Source: Mycogone perniciosa
Taxonomy: Eukaryota; Ascomycota; Sordariomycetes; Hypocreales; Hypocreaceae
Assembly: GCA_025331125.1 (NCBI GenBank)
Contig: JAOALB010000174.1
Span: 1 to 64,000, forward strand
Length of the DNA stretch: 64,000 bases
Direction of reading: 5' to 3'
The notes beneath the pieces are model-generated. The model saw nothing but the letters and a program-made list of their open reading frames with translations. It was not told the DNA's origin and searched no databases. Positions 48,501-60,080 of this stretch are shown here, piece after piece; position 1 is the first letter of the stretch; each line of letters opens with the position of its first letter. The position numbers and the translations under genes are program-made.

Positions 48501-50083
48501 CTGGAAGCTACCGTTGTACTGTGTGACTTCGAAGGATCGGGAAGTGGCCAACCATGACAGATGTCTTCGACCGCGACGAAGCACACTCCCTGGTCTTTTA
48601 AAGCGTCAAGACGAGAGATTTGCTCGCTGTCTGCCACAATAAGTCTAATACCACTGCTTTTTATGATACCTTCGATCCGCGGAAGAGGGTTCCATCCCAT
48701 GCATCGACTACCACGCTATCAAGCTGCATCTGCAATTTTTGCTGAATAAGTCGATGTGCACAAGTTTCCATTTTTGGAAGAATACTCTTCAAGGACTGGA
48801 CCCGGGCCATGTCCCCTTTCGACAGTCTCGCAAGGTCTCTGAGCCGCCGAGTCGGACTGTCAACTAACGACTGCACAACCTCCAGGAAGTGATCGAGTAT
48901 GCGCTTCGCAGCCGTCGAATCCATGAACCGTGGGGAGTATTGGACAGCGACTTCGATCTCACGGTCGCCTGTCACAACGTGCAAGTTGATATCGTACTCG
49001 GTCGGGTCATTGCTTGCGATCGGTTCTACAACTAGGGTGTGATGGTTCATACTGACTGCGTCGTGTTTTCGGCGAACAGACATAAGGGTGTTGAATAATG
49101 TCTGATCCGTATGTTTGAGGGCATGCTGTATAGCTGCCAAAGAGGAACGTTGGTGCAAATGCGTCTAGAAGGCGCCGCTGGAGGTCACGGGCAGCGTCGC
49201 CGACCGTTGAGTCGAAGTCCAGAGGAATGAAGTGGATAGTTTGGTTGATCACCGGGCCGATCATGAGGTCTATGTTGGCCAAAGGAATGTCGCGACCATT
49301 GAACAGACCGCCCCAGCATACACGATTGGAACCGGTGTAGAAAGCTAAGATGAGTGCCCAAGCCAACTCGAAGACGGTAGCCACTATTACCCCTTGGGTA
49401 CTTTGGAAATGGTGCAAGGCCGACAAGTCGTCCAGTACGGTCAAGGTGAATGGCGCATCACTGGCAGTCTCATTTTCGACTACACTTTCCACAGGACTAA
49501 GAGGTAGCAGGAGACATGGAGGCACATCCGCCAGCAGAGTGGTCCAAAACCGCAAATCTTCTTCCATAGGCTGCTTTCGGAGATATGAAACATAAGTGCT
49601 GTACGTGGAACCTGGCGTAGCAAACGGCACTGAATCATATGTGTCAAGAAGTTCGCGGATGAAAATCTCAAAGGACGCCTCATCAGCCAAGGCATGAGTC
49701 GTTTCTAACTGCCCATAAACACCGCCACCGGCGGTCTGAAGGATTGTCAGGCGGAGCGGGGGACGTCCACGAACCTCCTGCATGATAGGCAACGCTGCAA
49801 GATGCTGAATGGGATCTTGATCCTCCTGGCAAGTTCTAAGGATGATGTCGGCCTCAGGCGATTTAAGGACAACCTGATGGAACTCGTCCTGATCAGGCAA
49901 TGATTCCACGAACACGGTGCGCATGATGGGCCTTTTTGTGCCCGGGTATGAAGTACGAAATGCATTTTTAACTATGCTCCGTATAAGTACCTTAAATCCT
50001 TCAAGATCGCTGCCGCACGACACCCGTTTGACTGTTGAGACCCTTGAAGTATGGAGTAAGGCTAGTGCTATACACGTACCCAC
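42501..50083 (-). pseudogene. Nonribosomal peptide synthetase, 5'-truncated, C-A-T-C-A-T-C, multiply broken
   Basis: Minus strand, N- to C-terminus. A condensation domain lacks its first part (GGLFNGRDIPLANIDLMIGP near 49280). Adenylation 1 follows (core TSGSTGMPKG near 48460, YGPTE, GRRDDQVKVRGQRVE), then carrier 1 (FFQIGGDSIGAMKL near 47220). Condensation 2 has MHHSIYDGWS near 46600. Adenylation 2 carries FTSGSTGTPKG near 45180, YGPSE and GRRDTQVKIHGQRVE. Carrier 2 has LFDLGRDSVVAMRL near 43920. A terminal condensation domain has MSHALYDAHS near 43280. The long uninterrupted stretch 47441-44067 covers T-C-A. Lesions seen: frameshift near 49150; deletion of about 180 nt plus frameshift near 48690 removing the start of A1; TAG at 48404-48406; frameshift near 47385; TGA at 44064-44066; frameshifts near 43000 and 42905. 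By hand alignment to GrsA the A2 pocket reads D-N-I-S-V-G-S-I-L (uncertain). A two-residue peptide product with C-domain release is inferred for the ancestor. Confidence 0.9.
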
Positions 50084-50884
50084 TAAGTGGACTCTGGATT
50101 TATCTTTAGTATATGATCTTGTACCAGGCTTGATCAGGTAATTAAAAGCTGACAGTAGCTACAAGCGGGATACCCCATCCCATCAAGTGCAGGTGGGACT
50201 GGGGTGTTGATAGCAGTAGTAGTACTGCGAGTTATAGTAGTATCTTAGTACTACTACGATACTCTGTATGGAGTAGTAATAATCGGTCTAAATATCGGGC
50301 CTGCCAAGAACCCGCTTTAACGCCATGGAACGCACCCTCCGTTTGACTATCTTAAGCTTGGTGCCCAATTGTATAACGGCAGCTTATCCATATAATCTAA
50401 ATACATTCTTCCTCCACCTAAATCAGTAAGGTATAGGAATTTTATACTAGCATTTTAGCCAACTACACATTGATTTTAAAGGAGCTCGTACCAGAATGAA
50501 GTATCACACCATCCAAAAGGGTAAAAGTCGACCGAGGTACATTATGTTGCCCGAAGACGATAGATAGACGATTACAGTGCCAGATGTCCGGTGTTATTTC
50601 TTCACCCCTTGAGGGATTATCGGCTGACATCAGACTTCCATGTCCTCGTATAAAGTACGTGCTAGTCAGCACTAGTCAACCATGAACTAAAGTAATTCAT
50701 GTCAGTTTAATCGAGCTTCCTGTAATGTCTGGCTTATTATAAGTATATCACGGTTATTGGCATTCCAAGGTCGACAGGACGAGAGCTTTAGACGGAATTC
50801 ATTCATAGTATCCGTTCTGGTTCCTGCAGATAGACATCCGCAGGCTTTTCATTTCTCTCCATTGCCCAAAGGTATTCGATTACT
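50084..50884. promoter_or_regulatory. Divergent upstream region shared by the NRPS relic and the PKS
   Basis: 800 bp between the oppositely oriented 5' ends. It contains a cluster of short gtagtac/agtact repeats at about 50210-50275 and AT-rich stretches. A bidirectional promoter would be expected in an intact cluster, but the NRPS 5' end is truncated, so part of the original region may be missing. No specific binding site is claimed. Confidence 0.4.
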
Positions 50885-53800
50885 ATGACTGTCGCTTTGG
50901 AACCTCCAATCCAGGAGAATAGTCTAGGGGGCCCCTATGGATATGTTAACGGAGAACAGGGAGCAAATGGGAGCGGATATATTGGAATCATAAATGAAGC
51001 ACCGAATGGTAATGGAGACGTGGAGAGACCCAGCCAGCCAGATAGCAATGGAACGACAGACGTCTATGAGCCCATTGCCATCATCGGCTGTGCTATGCGT
51101 TTGCCCGGGGGCGTCGATACAGCCGAGGCCTTATGGGATTTTCTCGATGGTCGACGCGAGGGCAGATGTGGGGTCCCGGATGACCGATATAACATCAATG
51201 CCTTCTATGGCCCTGGGCGACGTGGGCATGTCAGCACTGAGTACGGGCATTTTCTAGACTATGTCGATCTCGCTGAGGTAGACACATCGTTTTGGTCTAT
51301 GACGCGCCAGGAGATTGAGGAGATGGACCCGCAACAACGCCTCGCGCTGGAGATGGTATATGAATGTTTCCAGAGCTCAGGGACAAGGGGATGGAAGGGC
51401 AAGAACATCGGCACCTACTTTGGCATCTTCGGCGAGGTACGTGCTCATGATATTTCCTGATAATAAGACGTGCATGCCGTTGCTGACCAAGCTCAGGACT
51501 GGGCGAGCATGCAGGCCAAGGAGACGCAGCACGTAGGGGTATATAGGATGCCAGGTAGGTGTGCATGATGATGAAGAACCAGGCCGGGTTGCTCACTTTG
51601 CGATAGGCTCTGGAGACTTTGTGGTGGCAAACCGTGTTGCGTATGAGTTCGGGTTGCAAGGGCCATCGTGAGTGAAGATGCTCCGCCGCGACGAGTGGTT
51701 GGTGATGATGCTCGGCTAACCTGGAGCTCTAGCATGGTCATCCGCACGGCGTGTTCGTCCTCGTTGATCGGTCTCCATGAGGCCTGTCTCGGGATCCAGC
51801 GCGGTGAGTGCGAGTCGGCTATTGTCGGCGGCACGAACCTCATCCTGAACCCACACATGACAATCGCTATGACGGAGCAAGGCGTTCTCGCCCCAGATGG
51901 CCGCAGCAAGACGTTTGACGCGGCCGCGGATGGTTACGCTCGTGGTGAAGGCGTGGTCGCCATCCACATCAAAAAGCTGACCGACGCCCTCCGGGACAAT
52001 GACCCCATCCGGGCTGTCATCCGCTCTTCGTGCACCAACTCTGATGGCAAGACGGCTGGGATGTCGCAGCCCAGCTCGACGGCCCACGCGGCGCTGATGC
52101 TCCGTAGCCACGACCTGGCTGGCCTTGACGTCTCGCGAACGGCTATGGTAGAGTGCCACGGGACCGGCACGCCCATCGGAGAGCCATTGGAGACGACAGC
52201 AGTGGCTCGAGTATTTGGCCAGCACGGGGTGTTCATTGGCTCACTGAAGCCAAACCTGGGACATTCCGAGGGCGCCAGCGGGATAAGCAGCATCATTAAA
52301 GCTATGCTTGGGCTAGAACGACGACTAATCCCACCAAACATCAATTTCCGCGAGGGCAATCCCCAGAGTCAGTATCTTATAACATCGTCATTGCGTGATG
52401 GATCAGCAACGCTAACCTGCATTATGTAGTTCCATTCAAGGACTGTCAGTTAACAGTTCCCATCGAAACGACGCCGTGGCCCGCGGACAAGGCGGAACGC
52501 GTGGGAGTGAACAGGTAAGGAACCATAAGACAATTAGAGACTATGGTCAGCATCTGATATTCGTGCCCATGGGTAGTTTCGGTATCGGTGGCGCCAATGC
52601 GCATGTCCTTCTTGAATCCGCTGCCGAGATGGGTGTTGCGCGCCCCTCAGTGCCTACCCGAATCAACGACACACACTTATCTCCTGACTTTCTCCGCGAG
52701 CCACTCAGACTCACTGCGGCGAATGGTCCAACAGCACGAGGCATACCTGCATCAGTATCCCGATCGCCTCGCCGACCTCAGCTACACGCTCAACGTGCGG
52801 CGGGAGGCATTGCCGCACCGAGTGTTCAGTGTTGTCGACGCCAGCGCGCTCGACCAGGCCCTACCAGTGGCGGCGTTTGAGCGCGCCGCTGATGTTCCAG
52901 CAACAGCATTCATTTTCACCGGCCAAGGCGCGCAGTGGGCCGCGATGGGCGCTGACCTGCTCGCTACCAACGACATCTTCCGCGAGAGCATTGCCCATAT
53001 GGACCGAGCGCTCAGCCAGTGCCCAGATCCTCCTATGTGGACGCTCCACGACGAGTTGCAGAAGACGAGAGAAGCAAGCCGGTTGATAACGGCCGAATTC
53101 TCCCAGCCGTGCTGTACCGCGGTCCAGGTGGCACTGGTGGACGTACTTGCATCATGGGGCGTGCGGCCATCGAGCGTCGTAGGGCACTCAAGCGGCGAGA
53201 TAGCTGCCGCGTATGCCAGCGGCGCGCTGACCAAAGAGGCGGCTATCCAGATAGCATACTACCGTGGCATCGTTGCAAAGGATGTCAAGGCGCGTGGAGC
53301 CATGGCAGCGGTCGGCCTTGGGCGCAGCACGGTTGAGGCCTTTTTGCAGCCTGGTGTCATCGTAGGCTGCGAGAATAGCCCAAGTTCGGTTACATTAAGC
53401 GGCGACGCCGAAGCCGTTTACAATGTCATGCAGACCCTCCGGACTGCTTTCCCAGATGCCCTGGTGCGGGCCCTGCGCGTCGATTGTGCGTACCATTCGC
53501 CCCATATGCGGGAAGTGGAAACGTTATACCGTGCCAAGATTACTACGATGCCGGCAGAGCAACCGCGGATACCCCTGTTCTCTTCCGTTACTGGGGACCA
53601 GCTGCAGATAAAGCCAGATGCAGCTCACTGGGCGGCGAATCTGACGTCACCTGTGCTCTTCTCGACTGCTGTCTCTGCAATGGTGAAAAGCACAGCAGCA
53701 GCCACAGTACTACTCGAGGTTGGACCGCATTCCGCGCTGGCAGGCCCAGTGCGACAGGTTCTGCAGGCAACAGGGGCGAATAAGGCTATATACGCAAGCA

Positions 53801-54334
53801 CACTAATCCGTGGACAGCCGGCGCGCCAGGCCCTGTTAACCACGGCAGGGCGGCTGTTCCAGCTGGGGTAGAGCTTGACTGGGAGCGCATTGTATCCTGG
53901 TCGGACACTTGTTGACCTGCCGCTGTATGCGTGGAAACGCGAAGGCCCTTACTGGAGCGAAAGCCGACTGTCACGGCATTGGCGATTCCGCAGGTTCGCT
54001 AAGCACGACATCCTCGGCGAACGTGTGCCGGCGGCGTCCGAGTTTGGCCCCACATGGCGGAACGTGCTCCGGCTGGACGATGTGCCGTGGCTCCGCGATC
54101 ACAAAGTCGGCGGTGACATTGTGTTCCCGGCGGCCGGGTACATAGCAATGGCTGGAGAGGCGGTGCGCCAGCTGTGTGACGTGGATGACTTTAGCTTCAG
54201 TCTCCGCGAGGTCACTATTAGCAACGCCCTTGTACTACACGAAGGAGTGTCCACTGAGATTATCACGCAACTCCGTCCGGTCCGTCTCACTAACGCGCTC
54301 GACTCCGTTTGGCAGGAGTTCGAGATCTCGGCAC

Positions 54335-54390
54335 TGCATGGCATAAGTAGACTCGGGCAGCTCATCCGGCGACGCGAAGCCGGCGATAGT
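54335..54390 (-). repeat. Inverted 56-bp duplicate inside the PKS dehydratase region (left arm)
   Basis: Exact reverse complement of 54533-54588, separated by 142 bp. On the minus strand it encodes the same peptide (TIAGFASPDELPESTYAM) that the right arm encodes on the plus strand in the DH domain. The right arm fits the domain, so the left arm is the inserted copy. It replaces the DH segment expected after EFEISALHG. Confidence 0.93.
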
Positions 54391-54532
54391 GCCGACCATC
54401 GTGCCCCGATCGCGGACCATCGATGCGTCGCACTGGTATAGCGTACTGCAGCGCTTCGGCCTTCAATACGGGCCACGTTTCCAGGGCCTACGGGACATCG
54501 CCGCCGACGTACTGGAGCGCACGGCCGTCGCT

Positions 54533-54588
54533 ACTATCGCCGGCTTCGCGTCGCCGGATGAGCTGCCCGAGTCTACTTATGCCATGCA
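54533..54588 (+). repeat. Right arm (source copy) of the inverted 56-bp duplication
   Basis: In-frame DH sequence leading into the conserved MHPATIDHALQ block. It can pair with 54335-54390 to form a 56-bp stem. Confidence 0.93.
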
Positions 54589-57500
54589 TCCCGCAACTAT
54601 CGACCACGCACTGCAGCTGTATAGCGTCGCCTCGTCACGGGGCCAGGCACGGCGGTTCACCCAACTGGTCGTGCCTTCGTACATTGGCGCCGTGTATATC
54701 CAACCCGCCAGCACAGATGATATTCGCATTGAGGCCATCGCCGACGTGACCCCCCGCGGCGCCATCTTCGGCGATGCCGTCGGCACCAGCGGCGGCTCTA
54801 CCGTTTTCCGTGTGCATAACCTCCGTATGGCGCCCCTTGCCGACGCCGCCGATGCCCGAGGGTCTGACCCGCACGCAGCCGTTGAGCTGGTATGGAAGCC
54901 CGATATCCGGCTGGTCGACAACGCGTTGCTCATGCATACCGCCCGCGACCTGAGACGCCCCGGCGAGCTGCCGGTAGTAGAACGCATGGCCCTTGCCTGC
55001 GCGGTAGAGGGCAGCTTGATGTTGGCCGATCAGACCTCTCCATCCCATGCCTTCCTCGCCAAGTACCGCTCCTGGCTTGACGATGGCCGGGAGCAGGCCA
55101 CCACCGGCATATATCCCCATGTGCCCGACTGTCAAGATATTGCGGCCCTGCCATCCGCTGCTCGTTGCGCCCTGATTGAGGACCTCTTCCGCGAGGCCGC
55201 CGCAACCAGCGCCTGGCCGCTCGCGACTTGCGTGTACCGCATCTTCCGAAGCCTAGGGCAGATGTTCAGGGGGGATGCTGATGCACTGGAGATCCTCCTC
55301 AAGGACGATCTTTTGGCGCGTCTCTACGACGTCGTCCGCTTTGTCGACACTAACGACTTTTTCAGGCTCGCATCGCACTACAAACCTAACCTGCGTATCC
55401 TCGAGATCGGTGCTGGCACAGGCAGTACGACCAGCGCCATTTTAGACACACTAACATCGAGTCCGCCACACACCCGCTACTACGGCTCCTACACCTTTAC
55501 CGACGTCTCGCCAGGCTTCTTTGCCCGTGCAAAGGAGCGCTTCACTGGCTATAACGCCATTGAATATAAGGTCCTTGACATTACGCAAGACCCACTCGAG
55601 CAGGGTTTCGAGGCTGAGGCGTATGATCTGATCATTGCATCCAATGTAGGTTTCTCTAAGTATCCCTTTCCCTTCCTCAGACTTACAATGGTCACTTATG
55701 CCGTATACTAACCCGCTGCAGGTAATTCACGCTACTCCTAACATCGCCACATCGCTTAGCCATGTTCGCAAGCTGTTGGCGCCTACCGGACAGTTATTCA
55801 AATGGGTCAACTTTGTTATGGGCGCGCTCTCGGGCTGGTGGCTCAGTGACGAAGACGGCGACGGCCGCATCAACGAGCCTTACCTGTGGCCGAATCAGTG
55901 GGAGCCGTATCTCCGCGCAGCTGGTTTCGACGGCATCTCAGCTGTGCACCATGACGAGCAATTTAACGCTACTATGATAATCCGTCCAGCCCGCCCGGCG
56001 GTCTCGCAAAGAGTTACCCTGCTCTCACGGAACGACACCAACAATCCACATGTCCTAGACGTTGTTGCAGCGTTGAAAGAGAAAGGCTACACTGTTGATA
56101 TCCGGACCTGGGGTCAGGAAGTCGTCCCCGGCCAAGACATCGTCGCCCTCATGGACCTCGAAACCCCCTACCTTCGGGATCTGCAGGTCGATGGCTTCTC
56201 CCAGCTCCAGGCCTTTGTCCGCGGGCTGAATGGCTCGGGTGTCTTGTGGGTGACGGGTCTGGCACAGGTTAGATGCTCCGACCCAGCGTATGGTCTGATG
56301 TTGGGTCTGGCCCGCACCATGCGGACAGAGCTGTCAATTGACTTTGCCACACTCGAGCTCGAGACTTTTGATGCCGCCGGCTGGGACGCTATCGCAGCCG
56401 TCTTGCCCGAGTTCCAGCGCCGGTCCATTACTGATGGTGAGACAAGCCCCGTGATGGAGTGGGCATTCGCCGACGGTTTCACCCAGATCGGTCGCTTCCA
56501 TTGGGCGTCCCTCAACAAAGAGCTCGCCGTCCCTGAGGCGGGCGCATCTGCGCGCAAGCTCGATATAGAGAAGCGCGGTTTCCTCAACTCGCTGTACTGG
56601 AAAGAGTACACACCTGCGGAGCCGCGTGGCAAACTTGTGCGCATGCGGAACTCTGCCGCCGGTCTAAACTTCAAGGATGTCTTGATTGCCATGGTCGACG
56701 GCACAGTGATTGAAGGGGACGGCCTGGGCTGCGAGGTGGCCGGCACTATCGAGGAGGTTGGACCGGACGTCAAGGATCTGGCGCCCGGTGATCGATGCGT
56801 AGCCTTCGCCAGCGGCTCCTTATCCACGCACCTTACTACCAGTGAGGACGTATGTGTGAAGATCCCCGACGGCATGTCGTTTGAAGAGGCTGCCACCATG
56901 TCCACGGTTTACTGCACCGTTATCTACTCTCTCATCGACAAGGCGAGGGTGGAGCCAGGTCAATCAGTCCTGATCCACAGCGCCGCGGGAGGCGTTGGCA
57001 TCGCTGCCATTCAGGTTTGGTAAGTACTTGGAGCCCAAATACTGAGAGAAGCTGGACTAACATGACCCCTTACTTCCCAGTCGCTATCTCGGCGCCGAGA
57101 TCTACTGCACTGTTGGTAGTTAGGAGAAGGCCGACTACTTAAGCAAGACATATGACATCCCCCGTAACAGAATCTTCAATTCCCGTGACCTTACCTTCCG
57201 GCGAGACGTTTTACATGCAACGGGGGGCCGGGGTGTAGATGTCGTTCTGAATTCGCTCTCTGGTGAGCTACTACATGCTAGCTGGGAGTGTGTCGCCGAG
57301 TTTGGTTGCATGGTTGAGATCGGTAAGCGGGATCTCGTCGGCAAAGGAGCCCTTGCCATGCACCTGTTCGAGCAGAATCGCTCTTATATCGGCGTTGACT
57401 TCGCCGCTATTTGCCGTGACCGACCGTGGATCGTATCCCGGTAAGTGATAATAACATTGATTGCGTTCTGCCGCGGAAAGAAGCATGTGTATGCTGACAC

Positions 57501-59087
57501 TGCCCAGGCTGATGAGGCAAATCATGGATCTGTACAAGAGCGGAACCATCAAACCCATTACGCCCATGACCTGTTTCGAAGCGGCCAAGGTCGAAGACTC
57601 GATGCGTTTTATGCAGAAGGGTGCCCACATGGGGAAAGTCGTCATTACACTGCCGGAGGACTCGAATGAGTTGACAACACGGGCACCCAAACAGCAGTTC
57701 AGCTGTCGTGCTGATGCATCATACCTTCTCGCTGGGGGCCTTGGTGGTCTTGGACAAGCTATTGCGGTCTGGATGGCCGAGTCAGGAGCAACTGAGAGTA
57801 AGTAGAGACAGCCTGCTCCAAGACTGTGTGTATGGATGTCCAGGATTTGTGAACTGAGCCGTAGAAACAGTTGTGTTCTTGACCCGCTCAGCTGGTGACC
57901 GTGAGCGGTACGCGGCGTTTGTCCAAGAGCTTCGCACCCTGGGTTGCAATGCCAGCTTGGTTCCTGGCAATATTACTGAACTTAAGGACGTCGAGCGGGC
58001 CGTTGGAAGCGCGACCAAACCGATCCGTGGTGTCATGCAGGCAACACTGGTTCTGAAGGTGAGCACATAATCCCGGGGCTTCGCCGCGCTGAATGGGCCA
58101 TGAGTCAAACTGACCAGATCGATATAGGACGCGGCCTTCCCAGCAATGACTTTCGAGGAATGGCAAGGGCCCTTGCTTCCCAAGGTCCAAGGGACTTGGA
58201 ATCTACACTCTGCACTGCTTAAACACAATCTTGACTTGTTCCTCCTCTTCAGCAGCTGGAGCAGCATGGTCGGATACACGGGTCAATCTAACTACGCCGC
58301 CGCAAACGCGTTCCTCGATGCTTTCGTGCATTACCGTCACGCCCAAGGCCTGACGGCTGCTGTCATCGACATCGGCGCGGTTGAGGATGTCGGCTATGTC
58401 AGCCGCAATGCACGAGTACTGGATCATTTCCGGATCACCTCAACCTACGTCTTGCATGAGGAGGACGTGCTTGACTCGTTGCAAGTCATGATTAACCGTT
58501 CCACGCCAGCGTTACTCCAGCTACCTTGTCAGAACGTCTTGGCCCCCGGCAAGTATGACTTTGTTTGCAAGGGTCAGATTGCCATCGGAATGAGGTCGAC
58601 TCAACGGCTCTCGGCGCCTAACAACCGCAGCGTGTGGAAAAGGGATCCCCGCATGGCGCTTTACAAGAATATGGAGTCTAAGGATGGAACGGTGGCGGCG
58701 GCAGGCAACGAAAACCTGAAGCAATTCCTTGCTGACGTCGCGCAAGACCCGTCGCTCTTGGACGGCGACAAGGCCCCGCGCTTCCTCGGAACCGAAATCG
58801 GAACAACGCTCTTCGGCTTCCTTATGCGCGATGTCGAGTTACTGAATCTTGATGATTCCCTCGAGGTCTTGGGTGTAGACTCGCTGGTCTCGATCGAGCT
58901 GCACAACTGGTTCCGACAGCGTCTAGGCTTTGAGATAAGCGCCCTGGAGATCCTCGGGTCCAAGAGTCTCCTCGCTCTGGGTCAACACTCTGCAGAGACG
59001 TTAAAGAAGAAGTTTGCCAGTACCGACCCGACGATGGGTGCAGAGCAGGAGACCACAGTGAGGTATCTAGTAGCCAAAGCCCCCTAA

Positions 59088-60080
59088 TCAGCGTTGAAGC
59101 CTGTTTGTATTGATATGAATGGTATAATCCGTATATCGTGTACCAATGTAAATATCGTTCAAATTTATCGGGTGGCGGCGAAAGCGATCACCTCTGCCAA
59201 CACACCTAGAAGGAGCTGTGTGGAATATGTCGGCAAGGCGCACATGAGACATGCGGCAAATCTTGTAAGAATGCTCATGGGGCGTGGGTTGACCTGGTAT
59301 TGGTGCTGGTGCATGTATAGCTTATGGTGGGAATTCTCGTTCATATAACGAACGACGTTAGCTGTTCATAATTCTTACAATCGCTTTCAGTGTCTTGTTT
59401 TGGTTTGGCTACTCGTATGTTGTCACTGCCTAGGATATCCATTTCTTTTGCCTTTCTGGCAGCAATGACTCTGTGGTGTGGATGATTACTCAAATTACTG
59501 TCTGGAAAAGGCTAGAAACATTGGAGTTAAGGCGTTCCCTTCAGAGTTACTTGACCAGACTAGCTAAACCCTGGTAGACCAATACCAATACTAATCAACA
59601 ACTGCGGAGTACCTCGTACTTACATTAAATAGGTTGCTCTGGACGATGAGATTAGTTATCGAAAGTAGTGTATATTAACTACCAGTATAGCAAGCAAATA
59701 TATTGGGTGGAAGTAGTATTGGCCCCAGCCAATATTAAAAGGTCGCCGCCTACTTACTTACCTAGTATAAATGCTTGGCGAATTCAGTACAAAACTCTTT
59801 TCTACTTTTTATATCCTAAAGTACGCAACTTGTTGATTACTCTATTATGGAGTCATTTATTGTTAGGAGATATAAAAAGACAAATTGAGGCACTTTTCAT
59901 TAGAGTAATACTCTTGGTCATCATATATTCGTGTTGATTATATCCAGTTTGCTACAAATAGGCAGTTAAGTAATTGTAAATAAGAAGAGAAAATATGTAA
60001 AATGATGCCGGAAAAACTTGATATATGTTAGTCCTGGCCTATAAGGTAGCAACAAGGCAAGCGACTGCCATGAACAGCCT
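59088..60080. other. Intergenic region, no gene
   Basis: Lies between the 3' ends of the convergent PKS and secreted-protein genes. Frames at 59094-59348 and 59668-59937 lack coding character. The part after 59560 is AT-rich. Confidence 0.5.

Larger units (their letters stand above)
50885..59087 (+). pseudogene. Highly reducing polyketide synthase (KS-AT-DH-MT-ER-KR-ACP), broken
   Basis: Ten GT-AG introns can be placed: 51437-51496, 51555-51606, 51668-51732, 52368-52429, 52515-52576, 55646-55721, 57020-57080, 57441-57507, 57798-57870 and 58059-58127. Domains in order: KS (active Cys in TACSSSL; HGTGTPIGE; NSFGIGGANAHV), AT (FTGQGAQW; GHSSGE), DH (WLRDHKVGGDIVFPAAGY; HPATIDH), C-methyltransferase (LEIGAGTGSTTSAIL), ER (HSAAGGVGIAAIQ), KR (LAGGLGGLG; SSWSSMVGYTGQSNY) and ACP (EVLGVDSLVSIEL near 58870). 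Lesions: a frameshift between KS and AT near 52670; a TAG at 53869-53871 in a short shifted stretch; an inverted 56-bp duplication plus frame change in DH with a TAG at 54439-54441; and a TAG at 57121-57123 in ER. Catalytic residues elsewhere are intact, so decay looks recent. The ancestor would make a methylated reduced polyketide, plausibly feeding the neighbouring NRPS. Confidence 0.92.

Noticed and set aside
51716..52225. 169-codon open frame on the minus strand opposite the PKS ketosynthase
   Set aside because: It is the GC-rich shadow of KS exon 4. The plus-strand frame carries the active-site motifs, and the shadow has no recognisable domain.
54439..54441. Treating the DH-region stop as an unspliced intron
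   Set aside because: No GT-AG pair removes it in frame, and the adjacent DNA is an exact inverted copy of downstream sequence.
56168..56905. 245-codon minus-strand frame opposite the PKS enoylreductase region
   Set aside because: Ser/Pro-rich shadow of a clear ER coding frame, without motifs of its own.
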